Under the pieces are notes generated by a model that was not told where the DNA came from, ran no database searches, and saw only the letters and a program-made list of their open reading frames with translations. From Actinomycetota bacterium (lineage in GTDB: Bacteria; Actinomycetota; Actinomycetes; Acidothermales; Acidothermaceae), in the NCBI GenBank assembly GCA_003134755.1, contig PLCK01000002.1, positions 4,630-13,476 of the forward strand: a stretch of 8,847 nt of DNA, written 5' to 3'. Of the stretch, positions 1 to 6,536 are shown piece by piece. How positions within the stretch are numbered: position 1 is the first letter of the stretch; every line of letters begins with the position of its first letter. A program made the position numbers and the translations under genes.

Positions 1-442
1 CGAGCCAAAACGTCGGCATCGAGACGCCGGCGATGGAGAACAGCCGAACGGCCGCGTCGATCGGCCGACCCTGTCGGCGAGCCGCCACGACGCCAAGCGC
101 TGTGCCGACAACGGCCGCCGCCGCGATCGCCAGGGTCAGTAGTTCGAGCGTGGCGGGCAGTCGGCTCGCGAGTTCGTGAAGCACAGGTTGTTTGGTTGCA
201 ATCGACGTCCCCCAGTCGCCTCGCAGCAGCGCCGTGAGATATCGCCAGAACTGCACCGGGAGGCTCTGATCGAGCCCGAGCTGGCGTACGACGCGGGCGA
301 CTTCGTCGGGTCGTGCTTCTGGCCCGACATAGATGATCGCGGGGTTACTAGGGACGACGTGGGAGAGGAAGAAGCTTGCGAACACCACAAGAACGAGCGT
401 GACTATCGACGTCATCGAGCGACGCGAGAGGAATCGAAACAC
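1..442 (-). CDS. ABC transporter permease, DppB/OppB type (partial, N-terminal 147 residues)
   Basis: Inner-membrane permease of a binding-protein-dependent ABC importer of the oligopeptide/dipeptide/nickel family. It runs off the left edge, so only the N-terminus is visible. The GTG start at 442 is chosen because AGGAGG lies 9 nt upstream. A basic N-terminus (FRFLSRR) leads into a first membrane segment at about residues 11-30. A periplasmic stretch follows with the family hallmarks: LGLDQSLPVQFWRYL (55-69), LLRGDWGTS (72-80) and RLPATLELL (94-102). A second hydrophobic segment runs from about 100 to 120, and the visible part ends in the family's GxSMPTFWL (139-147). It starts 39 bp after the solute-binding protein gene and is surely co-transcribed with it. 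A second permease and ATPase genes are expected beyond the edge. The family is clear; the substrate cannot be read from this fragment. Confidence 0.93.
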   Translation of the reverse strand, partial: MFRFLSRRSMTSIVTLVLVVFASFFLSHVVPSNPAIIYVGPEARPDEVARVVRQLGLDQSLPVQFWRYLTALLRGDWGTSIATKQPVLHELASRLPATLELLTLAIAAAAVVGTALGVVAARRQGRPIDAAVRLFSIAGVSMPTFWL

Positions 443-481
443 GAAGTCAGTCCTCCTGGCGTTGCCAGTGCATCGACACCG

Positions 482-2071
482 TCACGCGGCGCCCTTGTGG
501 AGCGGGTAGTAGAACGTCACAAATGGGTAGTTGATGTTGTTTTGCAACCCTTGAACACTCTTCGCGGTCACCACAACCGCCTTTTGATCGTAGAAGAACA
601 CGGCCGGCGCCTGGCCGACGAGCCGCTTCTGAGCCTGCACGTATAGCGACAGCGATTGTGCCCGATCGGTCTGGGTCTGGGCCTGTGCCTTGTCGATCAG
701 CCCGTCGTAGGTCGGGTCGTTCCAATAGCTGAGATTGAAGAATGGCTTGTCGCTGCTGTGAAACAGCGTGTGCAGGTTGTCATTGCCGGCGTCGGCATAG
801 GTCGGCCAGTACAGCAGGAGGAACATGTCTTGCGCGGTTGTGGGATCAGCCTTCGCCTGCGCCCATTGCTGGTCGAACAAGATCGCCTTCAGATTGACAG
901 TCACGCCGATCTTGGCGAACGCGTCCTTGATCAGAGGAGCGAACCGGGCTTCACCCTGATTTTCGGCCGCGTAGGTGAGGTTGATCGAGAACTTGCCGCC
1001 GGGGTGGCCGGCCTGCGTCAGCAACGCACGGGCCTTGTCCAGATCCTGCTGGTACGTGGGCACGTCGGTGCTGTAGGGGAAGATTCCTGCCGGCACGGAC
1101 GCGCGATCCTGTGTGCCGTAGCCGGACGCTCCGATCGTCATGATGTCCGCGTACGGAATCGCGTACGACAAGGCCTGGCGCACGGTGGCGTTGTCGAGCG
1201 GAGGCTTGAGCGTGTTGAAGAACCCGACATAACTGAACGCGGAGGGCGCCGCATTGACGTTGAAAGTCTTGGCAAGGCCGGCGAGATTGACGAGCGGCAC
1301 CGAGTCAGCTAGCTGAGCCTGTCCTCCTTGCAGCATCTGCTGCTGCACGATGGCCTCTGAGGTGATCGAAACCACGACGGTGCCGTAGTGCTGCCCTGAC
1401 CAGCCGCCCCAGTACTTGGGGTACTTCTTCATGACGATCTGCTTGCCCGCCGTATAGGTCGTCACGGCGTACGGACCTGTTCCGGCGTCAATGCCTGCAT
1501 CAAAATACTTCGGGTTCTTAGCTTCGGCAGCCAACGCATTCGGCGCAACGATGTACGCGCCGTATTCAGACGAGGCGATCAAGTCGACTGGTTGGGGGTT
1601 CTTCATCGTGATGACGACAGTCTGCGTGTCAGGCGCCGTCATGCCGGCGAGGTCGCCCCAGATGAACGATGCGGCGCCGTTCTTGGCCGACGCTTGAAGT
1701 GACGAGACGACTGCGGCGGCTGTCAGCGGCTCACCGTCGTGGAACGTCACGTCTTGGCGCAGCTTGAATGTCCACGTCTTGCCATCGGCACTGTGGGTCC
1801 AACTCGTTGCAAGTGCAGGCTTGAACGTCACCGAGCCACTGGCGTCGGCCTTATCGGCATAGAGCAACGGCTCGTACAGGTTGGCCATGTAGGCGACCTC
1901 GGTGGAGAAGGATTGGATCGGGTCCCACGTCGTCACGACTGCAGTCGAGGCAACGTCGAGGATGCTCGAGGCACCGCCACCGGACGAATGCGAGCTACCA
2001 CACGCACTAGCCGCCAGTCCGAGCGCGGCAATGCCTGCACAAAGTCCTCTGCCTGAGTAGCGAGTGGTCAC
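482..2071 (-). CDS. ABC transporter solute-binding lipoprotein, family 5 (DppA/OppA-like)
   Basis: Extracytoplasmic ligand-binding lipoprotein, 529 residues, normal for the SBP_bac_5 family. A signal peptide with a hydrophobic core (residues 10-21) ends in a lipobox-like ASAC, making C24 the predicted lipidated cysteine; a Ser/Gly-rich linker follows. The family signature is clear at about 87-123 (SWTHSADGKTWTFKLRQDV, then FHDGEPLTAAAV). The C-terminus (VFFYDQKAVVV, then VTFYYPL) also matches family members. The start is GTG at 2071; AGGGAG lies about 6 nt upstream, and the start overlaps the amidase stop by 4 nt (GTGA), so translation is probably coupled. It sits between the amidase and the permease in one operon. 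The family handles peptides, nickel, glutathione and opines; pairing with an amidase suggests an amide-bearing ligand, which is inference only. Confidence 0.95.
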   Translation of the reverse strand: MTTRYSGRGLCAGIAALGLAASACGSSHSSGGGASSILDVASTAVVTTWDPIQSFSTEVAYMANLYEPLLYADKADASGSVTFKPALATSWTHSADGKTWTFKLRQDVTFHDGEPLTAAAVVSSLQASAKNGAASFIWGDLAGMTAPDTQTVVITMKNPQPVDLIASSEYGAYIVAPNALAAEAKNPKYFDAGIDAGTGPYAVTTYTAGKQIVMKKYPKYWGGWSGQHYGTVVVSITSEAIVQQQMLQGGQAQLADSVPLVNLAGLAKTFNVNAAPSAFSYVGFFNTLKPPLDNATVRQALSYAIPYADIMTIGASGYGTQDRASVPAGIFPYSTDVPTYQQDLDKARALLTQAGHPGGKFSINLTYAAENQGEARFAPLIKDAFAKIGVTVNLKAILFDQQWAQAKADPTTAQDMFLLLYWPTYADAGNDNLHTLFHSSDKPFFNLSYWNDPTYDGLIDKAQAQTQTDRAQSLSLYVQAQKRLVGQAPAVFFYDQKAVVVTAKSVQGLQNNINYPFVTFYYPLHKGAA

Positions 2072-3039
2072 AGCGGGCTCCCTGTTTGTGCGGTCACGTT
2101 GATCGGTTGGGTTGGGCCGGGTAGGTCGTCGCGCACTTGGGACTTGACTACCGATGCGTTGGTAGGCAGGTCGCCCAGGCCGCGCATGATTTCGCCGGCC
2201 GCGTATCCGAGCGATGCGGGAGGAAAGGGGGGCGGGAAGTCGCGGAGCTGTTTCCAGAGCATGTTGAGGCCAGCGGTCCCGTACTCGCGCACCGCGCCAA
2301 CCAGGTCGAGGTCGAGTGTGAGGGTGAGAACCTCTTCACCACTGCCCGCTTCGGCGAGGATGCGACCTTCTGGGTCGACGATGACGCTTCGTCCCGAGCC
2401 GAATGCCTTGCCGGTGTTGGGATTGATCACGTACAGCTGATTCGCGATGGCATTTGCGCGAGCGAGTACGACCTCCTGATCTCTATCAGCGGTCGGCGTA
2501 TACGTGGGCTGAACGATGATCTCCGCGCCCATCCAGGCAAGCGTTCGAGCGATCTCGGGGACCCAACCGTCGTAACAAATTGCCAGCCCGATGCGGGCGA
2601 CACCTGGAATGTCGAACACGACGTGCTCGGTACCAGGAACGATGTCCTCGTAGGGCATCCAAGGAAACAGCTTTCGGTACCTCGCGACGATCTCCCCTGC
2701 CGGCGAGATGGCGATCGCCGTGTTGTGCAGGTCTGAACCATTGCGCTCCATGAGCGAGCCGGGCACCAGCCAGCGGCCGGTCTCCTTTGCGAGCGCGCAC
2801 AGCTGCGTGGTTAGCGGTCCAGGGATAGTCTCCGCGACAACGTCGACATATCCCGTCGGCACAGCGCGCGCGGCCGTCGCCATGCCTGTGAGGAACAACT
2901 CCGGGAAGATGATGAGGCGCAAGTGGGGTGAAGCCGCCGACAGCCGACGCACCTCGGCCGCCAACTTTGCGAACGATGCTGCCTGGTCGAGTTCAACCGG
3001 AGCCATCTGAACCGCCGCGATGCCGAGCAGCCGGCTCAC
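2068..3039 (-). CDS. Nitrilase-superfamily amidase (carbon-nitrogen hydrolase)
   Basis: Cytoplasmic carbon-nitrogen hydrolase of 323 residues that should cleave a non-peptide C-N bond (amide, nitrile or carbamoyl) through a cysteine acyl-enzyme. The Glu-Lys-Cys triad is complete: E47 in IIFPELFLTG, K123 in YRKLFPW and C155 in GLAICYDGWVPE. A further glutamate, E131 (WMPYED), sits where aliphatic amidases and formamidases carry their extra conserved Glu. The KLFPWMPYE and CYDGWVPE wording is closer to amidases than to true nitrilases, but the substrate cannot be fixed. A C-terminal tail of about 60 residues follows the core, as in several amidases. The GTG start at 3039 keeps the family's N-terminal LLGIAAVQMAP strand. 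It has only a weak ribosome-binding site and overlaps the stop of a short upstream ORF. First substantial gene of an operon with the binding protein and permease, divergent from a LysR regulator. Confidence 0.92.
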   Translation of the reverse strand: MSRLLGIAAVQMAPVELDQAASFAKLAAEVRRLSAASPHLRLIIFPELFLTGMATAARAVPTGYVDVVAETIPGPLTTQLCALAKETGRWLVPGSLMERNGSDLHNTAIAISPAGEIVARYRKLFPWMPYEDIVPGTEHVVFDIPGVARIGLAICYDGWVPEIARTLAWMGAEIIVQPTYTPTADRDQEVVLARANAIANQLYVINPNTGKAFGSGRSVIVDPEGRILAEAGSGEEVLTLTLDLDLVGAVREYGTAGLNMLWKQLRDFPPPFPPASLGYAAGEIMRGLGDLPTNASVVKSQVRDDLPGPTQPINVTAQTGSPL

Positions 3040-3092
3040 CGCGGCAACCTGCGCGCCTCAAGGGTCGCGGGAGCAACCCGATGACTGTGCAC
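3036..3092 (-). CDS. Possible 18-codon upstream/leader ORF coupled to the amidase
   Basis: Short reading frame GTG CAC AGT CAT CGG and onward, 18 codons plus stop. GGAGGA at 3103-3098 lies 5 nt before its GTG, a far better ribosome-binding site than anything in front of the amidase. Its TGA (3038-3036) overlaps the amidase GTG (3039-3037) as GTGA, the same arrangement as the downstream amidase/binding-protein junction. The peptide (ending TLEARRLPR) resembles nothing I recognise, so a role as a translational-coupling leader is more likely than a peptide function. The frame stays open upstream to an ATG at 3221 (61 residues), but that start has no convincing ribosome-binding site. The motif positions are seen directly; expression is inferred. 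Confidence 0.35.
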   Translation of the reverse strand: MHSHRVAPATLEARRLPR

Positions 3093-3246
3093 GCAGCTCC
3101 TCCAAAGGTTCGAGTTCGACAGACTTACGATCGATCGAACGCTTGCGGATTGGGTCGATGTCGGAGCATCCTTCAGCACGTCATCCCACGCGTCCAATAC
3201 TTGATTTGGGCGCATCGCCATGCTCGCGGGGTATAGGAGACCGCCG
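3040..3246. promoter_or_regulatory. Divergent regulatory region between amidase operon and LysR gene
   Basis: The 207 bp between two divergent starts must hold both promoters, and LysR proteins usually bind such regions. The clearest symmetry is GTTCGA (3114-3119) against TCGAAC (3135-3140), a 6-bp inverted repeat with 15 nt between arms and an extra direct GTTCGA at 3108-3113. This is a candidate LysR operator. No convincing -35/-10 pair stands out; TACGAT at 3126-3131 and AATACT at 3196-3201 are weak plus-strand -10 candidates. Confidence 0.5.
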
Positions 3247-4158
3247 GTGGATCTTCGTGTCCTGCGTTACCTGGTTGCCGTCGTCGACTGCGGGTCGGTC
3301 ACGCAGGCGGCGGCACATCTGCGAGTCGCACAACCGTCGCTGTCACGCCAACTACGTGCGCTCGAGCGCAATCTCGGCATCGAGCTCTTCAGGCATGGGC
3401 CCGGGAATCGGCTGTTGCTGTCAGCTGCGGGCGAGCGCTTCATCCCGATCGCCCGTGACCTCGTGCTCCGCGCGGACCAGGCGGCTCTTGCGGCGGGTTC
3501 TATCGCTGCGGGGCAGGTACAACGCATCACCATCGCTGCGCCAGCGGTCACGATCTCCGACGTTATCGCGCCCTATGTTGCACGCGGCCACCCTCTCGAT
3601 CCACTCATCGACGTTTGGGAGGAAACACCGCAATCTGCGGACGACGCACTGCAACGTGGGGCGGATGTTGTCATCCTTTCTGGAGTGCCGAGCCAAGATC
3701 ACGCGTGGCAGGCCATTGCACGCCTACCCCTCTTCGCGTATGTCCCGGCGGGGCACCGCTGGCACAATGACCAGGTCGTCACGGTCGGGGAGCTCGTGAA
3801 AGAACCTCTTGCAGTCCTCACTCGGCACCATGGCACCCGCCGTCTGCTCGACCAAGCGCTGGCTGATGCCGGCATTACCTACGATGTGAAGCTTGAGTGC
3901 GAGTCGCCACAAATGGCGCAGGCGCTTGCGGCGGTAGGAACGGCAATCGCTGTCGTCAGCGACGACGCCAGGTTCGGGTTGCATGGGTTGCTCATCGAAG
4001 GTCCGGGCGGCATTCTCCGCATCCCCTTGCACGCCGAATGGCACCGCGACCATTTTGCTACGGAGACGATCCGTGCCTTGATGCGCCGCCTGACCGACTT
4101 CTGCGAAGAGCGATACGGCAGCCAGGTGCTGCCGATCGCTGCGAAGGCAGCTCGGTAG
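3247..4158 (+). CDS. LysR-family transcriptional regulator
   Basis: DNA-binding transcriptional regulator of 303 residues, typical LysR length. The N-terminal winged helix-turn-helix is unmistakable: DLRVLRYLVAVVDCGSVTQA, then AHLRVAQPSLSRQLRALER and LGIELF. From about residue 90 to 295 a periplasmic-binding-protein-like effector domain follows, which would bind a small co-inducer. GTG at 3247 is preferred over the in-frame ATG at 3220: AGGAG (3235-3239) stands 7 nt before the GTG, and LysR proteins normally begin MDLRxLRYF-like. The gene is divergent from the amidase/transport operon, the classical position for a LysR protein that regulates the neighbouring operon and itself. The target and the inducer (perhaps the amidase substrate or product) are inferred. 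Confidence 0.93.
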   Translation: MDLRVLRYLVAVVDCGSVTQAAAHLRVAQPSLSRQLRALERNLGIELFRHGPGNRLLLSAAGERFIPIARDLVLRADQAALAAGSIAAGQVQRITIAAPAVTISDVIAPYVARGHPLDPLIDVWEETPQSADDALQRGADVVILSGVPSQDHAWQAIARLPLFAYVPAGHRWHNDQVVTVGELVKEPLAVLTRHHGTRRLLDQALADAGITYDVKLECESPQMAQALAAVGTAIAVVSDDARFGLHGLLIEGPGGILRIPLHAEWHRDHFATETIRALMRRLTDFCEERYGSQVLPIAAKAAR

Positions 4159-4292
4159 TCAGTCGAGGCCTTCCAGGCATAGCGAACCTCCGCAGAAGGC
4201 ATTGGACGCCGTTGGTTCTGCGCGTCGATGCTGATTCGCGAGGGGTCGCCCATTGCGTGCACCACGAGACGCACACCCGAGGGAGCCGAGAC

Positions 4293-6101
4293 ATGAGGCA
4301 ACGGACCAAACGACTCTATGCAGCGTTGCTGGGAACAACGACGTTGATCGCCGGCATCGTGACCGCGGCCGCGTCAAGCCAAGCCGCAGGCACTGTGCCG
4401 GTGCCGGGTGACCCATTGACTGGCTCGGGAGTCGTTTCGAGAACCGTGCTCACCTACGCCGATCTCACGACCGGTTCGAGCTCGGGACCCGTCGACGATG
4501 GTGCGTTCGCGATCCCAGCAGCGGCGGCAGCGCCTACGCACACCTTCCAGGGCACGGTCGCGTTGAACGGCGTTGCCAGCAGCGGTGGGTTCACCAGCCT
4601 CTACGACCCCGATCGCTACAGTACGATCGCCGGCTGGCGTCACATGCCTGCGATGAGCGTGCAGTTTGTTCAAAACGGCAGCTACCTCATCCCGACGGCG
4701 CGGGGCCTGACCATCACCGGCAGCAGCTACTGGAATCTCATTGTGTCGCCGGGCCGAGCGTGGAACGAAACTGCAGACCATGGTTACACGCGTGCATCGT
4801 TCCCGTTCGCCCTGGTGGAGCGAAATCAGAACTGTGTGCACAACGGAATCGTGACCTTCCTCTTCACTGACACGTCGACCACCAAGGTCAGGTATCAGGT
4901 CACCCAGGAGACCTGCGAGTACTACAAGTTCAATATGTGGGGCCAGGTTTCCGGCAGCTATGCGAAGATGACGATCGCAAACGCCGACACCATCGCAAAC
5001 GCGTTCGTGACGGAGTTCAATAACCGCCTGCCGGCCAAGCCGATCGCCGCGCTCGCCACCGACTACCCCGCCTCAGGTGTCAACACGGCTGTGTTTGGAA
5101 GCGGGATCACGGCCGCGGACATGACAACATACGGTCTCTACTACAAAGGCGTGAACTACGTCTCGGCCTGCGGTACCAGGTACGGCTCCTATGCGTACTG
5201 CGGTGAGATGGCAGTGCCGTCATACTCGACGTCGAAATCCGCCATGGCGTCCGTCGGCCTGATGTATCTGACGCAGAAGTACGGGTCAGGTGTTGGCGCG
5301 CTGCTGATCAAGAACTATGTGAGTCAGGCGTCGTCAGCGGCCGGGAACTGGTCTGCAGTGACCATCCGAAACGCTCTCGACATGGCAACCGGGAACTACA
5401 CGTCGAGCAGCTTCGAGGTCGACGAAGGCGGCACCGCGATGTCGAACTTCTTTCTCGCTGAGCCGTACACCACCAAGACCTCCGATGCCTTCGTGTTTCC
5501 GTACATGTCGACGCCCGGAACGACGTGGGTGTATCACAGCAGCGACACGTACATAGCCACACTTGCGATGAACTCGTACCTGCAAAGCAAGGCGGGGTCG
5601 AGCGCCGACGTCTTCAATACGTTGCGCGACAACGTCTACACGCCAATCCGTCTCAGCCCTGACTCGCTCGCCACGCTGCGCACGGACAACAGTGCGTCAG
5701 GCAAACCAATCGGCGGCTACGGGATGTTCTGGAACCAAGACAACATCGCCAAGGTTGCGAAACTTCTCAACAACGATGCCGGTAAAGCCGGGACAACGCA
5801 GCTGCTCGATCCGAGCTTGTTGTCGGCGTCCATGCAGAAGAACGCGGCGAACCGCGGACTGGTGAGCAACGACGACAGCGCTGACATGTACAACAACGGC
5901 TTCTGGGGCCGGGTCTTTACGCCTGCAGACTCGTCGAGCTACACGTGCACGTTCTACGTTCCCTTCATGTCCGGCTACGGTGGCATCACCGTCGCCATGA
6001 TGCCGAACGGAGCGACCTACTACTACTTCAGCGACAACGGTGAGTTCAGCTGGAATCAAGCGATCAGTGAGGCGAACAAACTCTCACCGCAGTGCGGATA
6101 G
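4293..6101 (+). CDS. Secreted serine hydrolase, beta-lactamase-like (SxxK) superfamily
   Basis: Exported 602-residue protein. A Sec signal peptide is clear: basic MRQRTKR, a hydrophobic core at about 11-27 and a small-residue cleavage zone SSQAAG (28-33). The C-terminal half has the class C beta-lactamase/esterase order. PSYSTSKSAMAS gives nucleophile S312 and general base K315. VTIRNALDMATGNY (356-369) matches the family's TIRhLLxMtSG. WVYHSSDTYIATLA (412-425) gives Y414 in the YxN position, with Ser instead of Asn. GGYGMFWNQDNIAKVAKLL (474-492) and SGYGG (560-564, in place of KTG) follow. Six cysteines in the mature protein suggest disulfides. About 280 residues precede the SxxK motif, far more than in a plain beta-lactamase, so there is an additional N-terminal domain. 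The ATG at 4293 is preceded by GGGAG at 7 nt; an in-frame extension upstream overlaps the regulator and is ignored. Hydrolysis of an ester or amide is likely; antibiotic resistance is not implied. Confidence 0.85.
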   Translation: MRQRTKRLYAALLGTTTLIAGIVTAAASSQAAGTVPVPGDPLTGSGVVSRTVLTYADLTTGSSSGPVDDGAFAIPAAAAAPTHTFQGTVALNGVASSGGFTSLYDPDRYSTIAGWRHMPAMSVQFVQNGSYLIPTARGLTITGSSYWNLIVSPGRAWNETADHGYTRASFPFALVERNQNCVHNGIVTFLFTDTSTTKVRYQVTQETCEYYKFNMWGQVSGSYAKMTIANADTIANAFVTEFNNRLPAKPIAALATDYPASGVNTAVFGSGITAADMTTYGLYYKGVNYVSACGTRYGSYAYCGEMAVPSYSTSKSAMASVGLMYLTQKYGSGVGALLIKNYVSQASSAAGNWSAVTIRNALDMATGNYTSSSFEVDEGGTAMSNFFLAEPYTTKTSDAFVFPYMSTPGTTWVYHSSDTYIATLAMNSYLQSKAGSSADVFNTLRDNVYTPIRLSPDSLATLRTDNSASGKPIGGYGMFWNQDNIAKVAKLLNNDAGKAGTTQLLDPSLLSASMQKNAANRGLVSNDDSADMYNNGFWGRVFTPADSSSYTCTFYVPFMSGYGGITVAMMPNGATYYYFSDNGEFSWNQAISEANKLSPQCG

Positions 6102-6110
6102 CCGTCGCGA

Positions 6111-6330
6111 CGAGCCGCGGAAATGGTCGCCTGGCACCTGGCCGATCGCGGGCAGCGGTGCCCGACGGCGGCCACCATCTGCCGGACGTTGTCTCGGCGC
6201 GGCTTCGTCACGCCGCAACCGCATAAGCGGCCTTCGCCACGGGAGCCAGCTGCACCACATCGGGATCGGCATCCGATGGGCCGGGCACCCCGCTCCTGAT
6301 GCTCATCCGCGAGCTCGATGTCCCGAGACA
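6111..6330 (+). pseudogene. Remnant of an IS481-family transposase (internal deletion, frameshifts)
   Basis: One frame (codons from 6120) reads EMVAWHLADRGQRCPTAA, then TICRTLSRRGF and VTPQPHKRP. This matches what I know of the helix-turn-helix end of IS481-type transposases (..PSVATIWRxLRRRGFVTPQPHKRP..). At about 6232-6250 the reading jumps frame into QLHHIGIGIRWAG (about 6247-6285), then shifts again into GTPLLMLIRELDV (about 6283-6321). These two pieces resemble the C-terminal HHIGIGRxxAGTxVLMLIxDLDV stretch of the same proteins. The whole DDE catalytic core between the two ends is missing. It lies 10 bp after the serine hydrolase stop and next to the tRNA/integrase boundary. It is dead as a gene. 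Family assignment rests on memory of the motif, not a search. Confidence 0.6.
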
Positions 6331-6355
6331 GGTGCCAACGATGTCTCGAGACATC
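6316..6355. repeat. Two direct copies of a palindromic motif
   Basis: CGATGTCCCGAGACA (6316-6330) and CGATGTCTCGAGACA (6339-6353) differ at one base and are spaced 23 nt apart. The second copy sits in a perfect 16-bp palindrome, GATGTCTCGAGACATC (6340-6355). They lie between the transposase remnant and the tRNA fragment. They could belong to the 3' end of the decayed insertion sequence or be protein-binding sites. Confidence 0.6.
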
Positions 6356-6360
6356 ACGAG

Positions 6361-6398
6361 GGAGCCGGCGAGGGGAATCGAACCCCTAACCTCCCGAG
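6361..6398 (-). other. tRNA 3'-half fragment, probable integrase attachment site
   Basis: Read on the minus strand, a T-arm AGGGG-TTCGATT-CCCCT (6387-6371) is followed by a 7-nt acceptor strand CGCCGGC (6370-6364), discriminator T (6363) and CC (6362-6361). Upstream, AGGTT could be the variable loop and TCGGG the 3' side of an anticodon stem. There is no matching 5' stem (CCCGA), no U33-containing anticodon loop, no D-arm and no GCCGGCG acceptor 5' strand, so only the 3' part of a tRNA gene is present. Such fragments mark att sites of elements that integrate into tRNA genes, and a tyrosine recombinase begins about 140 bp away. The tRNA identity cannot be read; discriminator T would fit Gly, Thr or Cys. 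Confidence 0.6.
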
Positions 6399-6431
6399 TT
6401 GCCGACACCTCCTAACCGCCAGTTACCGACA
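6383..6431. repeat. Imperfect tandem direct repeats at the att site
   Basis: Copy A (6383-6407) reads CCCCTAACCTCCCG then AGTTGCCGACA. Copy B (6409-6431) reads CTCCTAACCGCC then AGTTACCGACA. They match at 20 of 23 aligned positions, with a 2-nt gap. Copy A overlaps the tRNA T-stem and variable loop. A possible decayed third unit (CTACTAA at 6433-6439 and GTTAATGAC at 6457-6465) follows. Closely spaced repeats beside an att core are typical of integrase-binding sites; that role is inferred. Confidence 0.55.
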
Positions 6432-6474
6432 GCTACTAATAAGTCCCCTGAGCTGCGTTAATGACGACTCCGAC

Positions 6475-6536
6475 TGACCGATGGTCGCCGACGGGAACCC
6501 GCAGTGACCGTCGTTTCATGGGGATAAAGTGGGGGC
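6475..6536 (+). promoter_or_regulatory. Integrase promoter with leaderless -10 and operator-like repeats
   Basis: TAAAGT (6525-6530) fits the actinobacterial -10 TANNNT and lies exactly 6 nt before the ATG at 6537, so transcription would start at the initiation codon. Poly-G (6531-6535) is too close to the ATG to act as a Shine-Dalgarno. Upstream, CGACGG (6489-6494) pairs with CCGTCG (6508-6513), and TGACCG occurs at 6475-6480 and 6505-6510. These are possible operator elements. No good -35 is seen. Confidence 0.45.

Noticed and set aside
3036..3221. 61-codon minus-strand ORF from ATG 3221 as a real protein
   Set aside because: No ribosome-binding site at 3221, no recognisable family, mixed third-position usage, and it would fill the whole regulatory region; only its last 18 codons have a good start signal.
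3020..3799. Long plus-strand frame (259 codons) overlapping the LysR gene
   Set aside because: Low-complexity Ser/Arg-rich translation, a shadow of the LysR reading frame; no ribosome-binding site.
3897..4292. N-terminal extension of the serine hydrolase upstream of the ATG at 4293
   Set aside because: It overlaps the LysR gene, is Arg-rich and would bury the signal peptide; the ATG at 4293 has a Shine-Dalgarno and is followed directly by a classic signal sequence.
6149..6164. CGGGCA-GCGG-TGCCCG hairpin as a terminator for the serine hydrolase gene
   Set aside because: Perfect 6-bp stem but no T-run, and it falls inside recognisable transposase coding sequence (ADRGQRCP), which explains it.
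6361..6440. A complete tRNA gene on the minus strand
   Set aside because: No GCCGGCG acceptor 5' strand, no D-arm, no U33 anticodon loop and no partner for the TCGGG stem; only the 3' half fits.
6040..6477. Plus-strand open frame of 145 codons running through the IS remnant, palindrome and tRNA fragment
   Set aside because: It is a mosaic: it starts inside the hydrolase gene, crosses a different frame of the transposase remnant and reads antisense through the tRNA fragment (GAGEGNRTPNL is the usual translation of an antisense tRNA 3' end).
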